Shown: in pieces, positions 42,018 through 44,636 of the stretch
How positions within the stretch are numbered: the stretch's first letter is position 1
Layout of the letters: each line of letters opens with the position of its first letter
Assembly (NCBI GenBank): GCA_002504525.1
Contig: DATD01000013.1
Coordinates: 56,000-100,635 of the forward strand
Direction: 5' to 3'
Length of the DNA: 44,636 nucleotides
Source: Methanomassiliicoccus sp. UBA345
GTDB taxonomy: Archaea; Thermoplasmatota; Thermoplasmata; Methanomassiliicoccales; Methanomassiliicoccaceae
Translations under genes and position numbers: made by a program
Notes under the pieces: model-generated
The model's database searches: none
Told to the model about the DNA's origin: nothing
What the model saw: the letters and a program-made list of their open reading frames with translations, nothing else

Positions 42018-43712
42018 GTGCCCGCTGATGGGAATGATGACCCCTCCGAGCTTTTGCGGTCGATCGAGGAGCGATTCTCCCTGTCGCCAGAGGAGAGAAG
42101 GAAGACCCAAGAGAGGCTCCTTCCCGATATCACTTCCAGGGCTCTCGGCTCGAGCGTATACTCCGGAAGGATATTCACCGCCCGCTCCTTCGAAGAGCTG
42201 GGCCGGATGCCGCTGACCGACTATGAATGGATCCACAAGTGCATGGAGCGGGACGGCAAAGAGAATTGCCTGCTGGCCCCGCCGGTGGTCTCGTTCCGCA
42301 CCTCCGGATCCACTGGCGATCCGAAGGAGTTCTTCTATGGGGAGGAGGACATCGATCGCATCATGTCCGATTATCGGCTGTACGCCCACATCATCGGTTT
42401 CAAGAGCGGCATGTCCGGCTGGAACCTCTCCGGCGCCCCGCCCGATGTTTCCGGCTACATCGTGGACCGCGTCAAGGACGCCATCGGCCTGGGAGGGCTA
42501 TCGACCCTTCTCAAGGACGACCGCGACCTGATCAAGGCGCTGAAGGCCGCGTCGAAGCAGGAGAGGATCGACATGGTCGGCTCCGGCGCCCTGATCATCT
42601 ACCTCGTCGGGAGGATGAGCCGCGAGCCCGACTTCCTTCCCGACCTCATCATCGACAAGATCGTCCGCACCTATCATCTCCCGAGGCCGCTGGCCAAGCT
42701 CGCCGCGAGACTGTACCTCAGAGGCATCGACCGCGAGGCGCTGAAGGCGTTCGCCGACAACGTGTCGGTCGGGATATCCTTCGCTGAGTCGCTGGACACC
42801 TACCGGGCGGAGCTGGAGCGGTGCTACCCACGCCTGCGGCTGTTCGACATCTACGGCAGCACCGAGAACCCCATTATGGCAAGCCAGTTCGTGCATGGCG
42901 CCCGCAGCCTGGGAGTTCTGACCAATGCGATCATACCGGAGATCATCCCGTCCGATGCTCTCAAGGTCAAAGAGATCGACCTCGAATGTCCTCCGCGCTC
43001 GGTGCCATGGTATGAGTGGAAGGCCGGGATGAAGGGCGAGCTTATCATCACCCGCCCCGGCCAGTGCCTCCCTCTGGTCCGCTATCCTACCGGCGATCTC
43101 ATCGAGGTCCTCGATCCTCGCCGGACCGACCGGGTGACAGTCTTCGACACCAAGATCGACATATGCCTGCCGCACATACGAGTGTTGGGCAGGACCGCCG
43201 ACACTCTCGACTACGGCGCTCACGACGAGTCGGGCAATTTCATGGGCGTGAAAATATACTCCCGGTTCGTCAACGAGGCGCTGTACTCCAAGGGCGGCGT
43301 GAGGTGGTGGGAGCTCTATAACGTTCGCGACACCCCTGCCCGCCTGGTCATGGTCGTCATTCCTGAGAAGGATCCCCTGGACAGGCTTCGGTTCCGCGCC
43401 GATGTAAGAAAGCGCCTTCTCGACGAACGGACCGACGTGCCGCAGATGTTCGAGATCGCCTGCGAGCTGAAGCGGTTCGATGTGATCGTCCTCAAGGCCG
43501 ACGCCTTCGAGGTGGTGCAGGAGGAGATCGACCGCAGGGTGAAGGCGGGCCGCTCCATCGGCCAGATGAAGCCTAAGCACATCTACAAGATCGACGGTGT
43601 TCAGGCCCTTCGGGACCTGATGCGGGATAAGTATGAGTACGAGCTCCTTCTGCCCGACGAACTTCCGCTGCCGATGGATCCCGGCATGGGCGTGGCCGGA
43701 GAGCAGGTGTGA
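42018..43712 (+). CDS. GH3/phenylacetate-CoA-ligase-like adenylate-forming enzyme
   Basis: A 564-residue member of the ANL superfamily. It contains the ATP-binding motif FRTSGSTGDPKEF (A3), DIYGSTENPI (A5), RYPTGDLIEV (A7) and GRTADTLDYG (A8), then a small C-terminal domain. The overall layout resembles the GH3/PaaK branch. It would activate a carboxylic acid with ATP to an acyl-adenylate and pass it to CoA or an amine; the acid is unknown. Start GTG 42018 is fixed by the TATA box 26 bases upstream. It runs convergently into the DUF1028 gene, four bases from its stop. Confidence 0.85.
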   Translation: MPADGNDDPSELLRSIEERFSLSPEERRKTQERLLPDITSRALGSSVYSGRIFTARSFEELGRMPLTDYEWIHKCMERDGKENCLLAPPVVSFRTSGSTGDPKEFFYGEEDIDRIMSDYRLYAHIIGFKSGMSGWNLSGAPPDVSGYIVDRVKDAIGLGGLSTLLKDDRDLIKALKAASKQERIDMVGSGALIIYLVGRMSREPDFLPDLIIDKIVRTYHLPRPLAKLAARLYLRGIDREALKAFADNVSVGISFAESLDTYRAELERCYPRLRLFDIYGSTENPIMASQFVHGARSLGVLTNAIIPEIIPSDALKVKEIDLECPPRSVPWYEWKAGMKGELIITRPGQCLPLVRYPTGDLIEVLDPRRTDRVTVFDTKIDICLPHIRVLGRTADTLDYGAHDESGNFMGVKIYSRFVNEALYSKGGVRWWELYNVRDTPARLVMVVIPEKDPLDRLRFRADVRKRLLDERTDVPQMFEIACELKRFDVIVLKADAFEVVQEEIDRRVKAGRSIGQMKPKHIYKIDGVQALRDLMRDKYEYELLLPDELPLPMDPGMGVAGEQV

Positions 43713-43716
43713 GCCC

Positions 43717-44636
43717 TCATTCCGACAGTATGCGCTTCAGGTCCTCGCCGTCGACCGTGATCTGACCCTTGTCGAACAGGCGGGACGTCAACTCCCTCCA
43801 GTTCGCGTTGCGCTCGAATACCTGCCTGAACCTCGGCAGCGATTCGTCCACTCGGCCGCTGTTCGCCAGCCCGACCGCCGTCCAGTACACGATCTCCTCG
43901 TTCTCCGGGTACAGCGACTCGGCCGAAGAGTATTCCACCAGCGCCCTGGCATGATCGCCCCTGGCCAAAGCGACGTCCCCGGCGTCCATGTGCTCGTAGG
44001 CGCGCTGCACCTTCAGCAGGCGTGCGAGCTCGACCAGTGGATCGGCCGAGTCATCGACGCGTAGGTCGGTCAGCCGGTCCTCCCATGGCCTTCCCGTCGA
44101 TGCCATTCGGACCACGAGAAGGCAGGCCGACTGCCTTCCCCTGATGTCCCCGCCCTCGGCCTCGGCCGCAGCGAGAGCGGCCAGCATACGCTCGGCCAGT
44201 CTGCCCTCCGTCTCGCGGAACGCCGCAGCCATGGCCGCCGGGACGGTAGGATGGAGCATCATGTTGGCCTGCACCGAGAACCCCTCTCCCGTGATGTGGC
44301 CGGCCTCGGCGATGCACCCGGCACCGGTGTGCGCAGCCGCGTTCCCTTTGATATCGACCATGGCGACCTGCCTCACGTCGCGGCCGTCGTCCTCAGCCAC
44401 CAGTGAAGCGAGCGCCTCGGAGGGCAGAACCCCATCCGCCATCAGATCGAGCCCCCGCGGCCCGTAGGCAGGATCGGTGAACGATTGCGTTGCCACCACT
44501 CCGGCGCCGGGGCGGGCCCATGGCACGACGGAACCGACAGAGAACCAGTGTGACTGAACAGCCGCGCCCATGATGCCCGCCTGACGGTCCACGGCCACGA
44601 TCGAGTATGTGTGAGCGAAGGTTCCCTTGATGGGCC
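43717..44636 (-). CDS. DUF1028 family protein, 5' end beyond the window
   Basis: The visible 306 residues start PIKGTFAHTYSIVAVDRQAG and continue GAAVQSHWFSVGSVVPWARPGAGVVATQS, the DUF1028 hallmark, which resembles an Ntn-hydrolase fold. The last 90 residues contain one or two tetratricopeptide-like helical repeats (AYEHMDAGDVALARGDHARA). The role is unknown; an amidase-like activity is assumed for the family but not shown. The first GTG in the window is at 44598, yet homology continues upstream through FAHTYSIVAVD to the window edge, so the true start lies outside. Confidence 0.85.
   Translation of the reverse strand, partial: PIKGTFAHTYSIVAVDRQAGIMGAAVQSHWFSVGSVVPWARPGAGVVATQSFTDPAYGPRGLDLMADGVLPSEALASLVAEDDGRDVRQVAMVDIKGNAAAHTGAGCIAEAGHITGEGFSVQANMMLHPTVPAAMAAAFRETEGRLAERMLAALAAAEAEGGDIRGRQSACLLVVRMASTGRPWEDRLTDLRVDDSADPLVELARLLKVQRAYEHMDAGDVALARGDHARALVEYSSAESLYPENEEIVYWTAVGLANSGRVDESLPRFRQVFERNANWRELTSRLFDKGQITVDGEDLKRILSE

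Noticed and set aside
1..44636. CRISPR array
   Set aside because: No regularly spaced direct repeats of suitable length occur; the only repeats are the microprotein duplication, the att copies and short dyads.

Overview
The window looks archaeal, most likely Thermoplasmatota and plausibly a Methanomassiliicoccales-like lineage. This is inferred from the short TATA-to-start spacings typical of leaderless transcripts, an archaeal-style tRNA-Ala, CxxC-x17-CxxC zinc-ribbon microproteins and an SSS transporter preceded by a tiny accessory peptide. No methanogenesis, rRNA or ribosomal gene is present, so the assignment is tentative. Many flanking genes (RsuA-type pseudouridine synthase, DHA2 exporter, GmrSD-like nuclease, SatD/DUF3307) are of kinds common in bacteria, which suggests a genome rich in acquired genes.

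Layout. 1-2013: a duplicated cassette of a zinc-ribbon microprotein and a C2H2 microprotein (second copy decayed) plus a glycosyltransferase fragment. 2014-2086: tRNA-Ala(CGC). 2068-15957: an integrative island. A tyrosine integrase ends inside the tRNA gene, followed by a complete class 2 DISARM anti-phage system (divergent 5mC methyltransferase drmMII; drmE-drmA-drmB-drmC in one tightly overlapping operon), a secreted metallophosphoesterase, and a broken pyridoxamine-phosphate-oxidase-like gene. The island closes with a 23-bp exact copy of the tRNA 3' end at 15935-15957. 15958-21792: a second block (beta-lactamase-like membrane hydrolase, DUF4331, AIM24-like and membrane protein, methyltransferase pseudogene) that ends at another partial copy of the same tRNA 3' end, suggesting tandem insertions at one tRNA. 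21897-25929: further accessory genes: a GNAT toxin-antitoxin pair, a GmrSD-type HNH protein with zinc ribbons in place of DUF262, and a SatD-DUF3307 operon with a dyad-rich promoter. 26379-44636: MBL hydrolase, ABM monooxygenase, DHA2 exporter, methyltransferases, pseudouridine synthase, PAS histidine kinase plus single-domain response regulator, flavin reductase, AHSA1 protein, SSS symporter with small accessory peptide, hemerythrin, small Cys-rich protein, FkbM methyltransferase, membrane protein, GH3/ANL-type adenylate-forming enzyme and a DUF1028 protein cut by the window end.

How the genes work together. DISARM is the central system: DrmMII is expected to mark host DNA, and DrmA (helicase), DrmB (DUF1998), DrmC (PLD) and DrmE act against unmodified incoming DNA. 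Its placement between an integrase and a direct repeat of the tRNA end gives direct evidence for delivery as a mobile defence island. The GNAT TA pair and GmrSD-like nuclease just beyond the last att-like copy extend the defence-rich neighbourhood. The least understood parts are DrmE, the zinc-ribbon/HNH fusion, the toxin without an ordinary start codon and the repeated attachment-site architecture.
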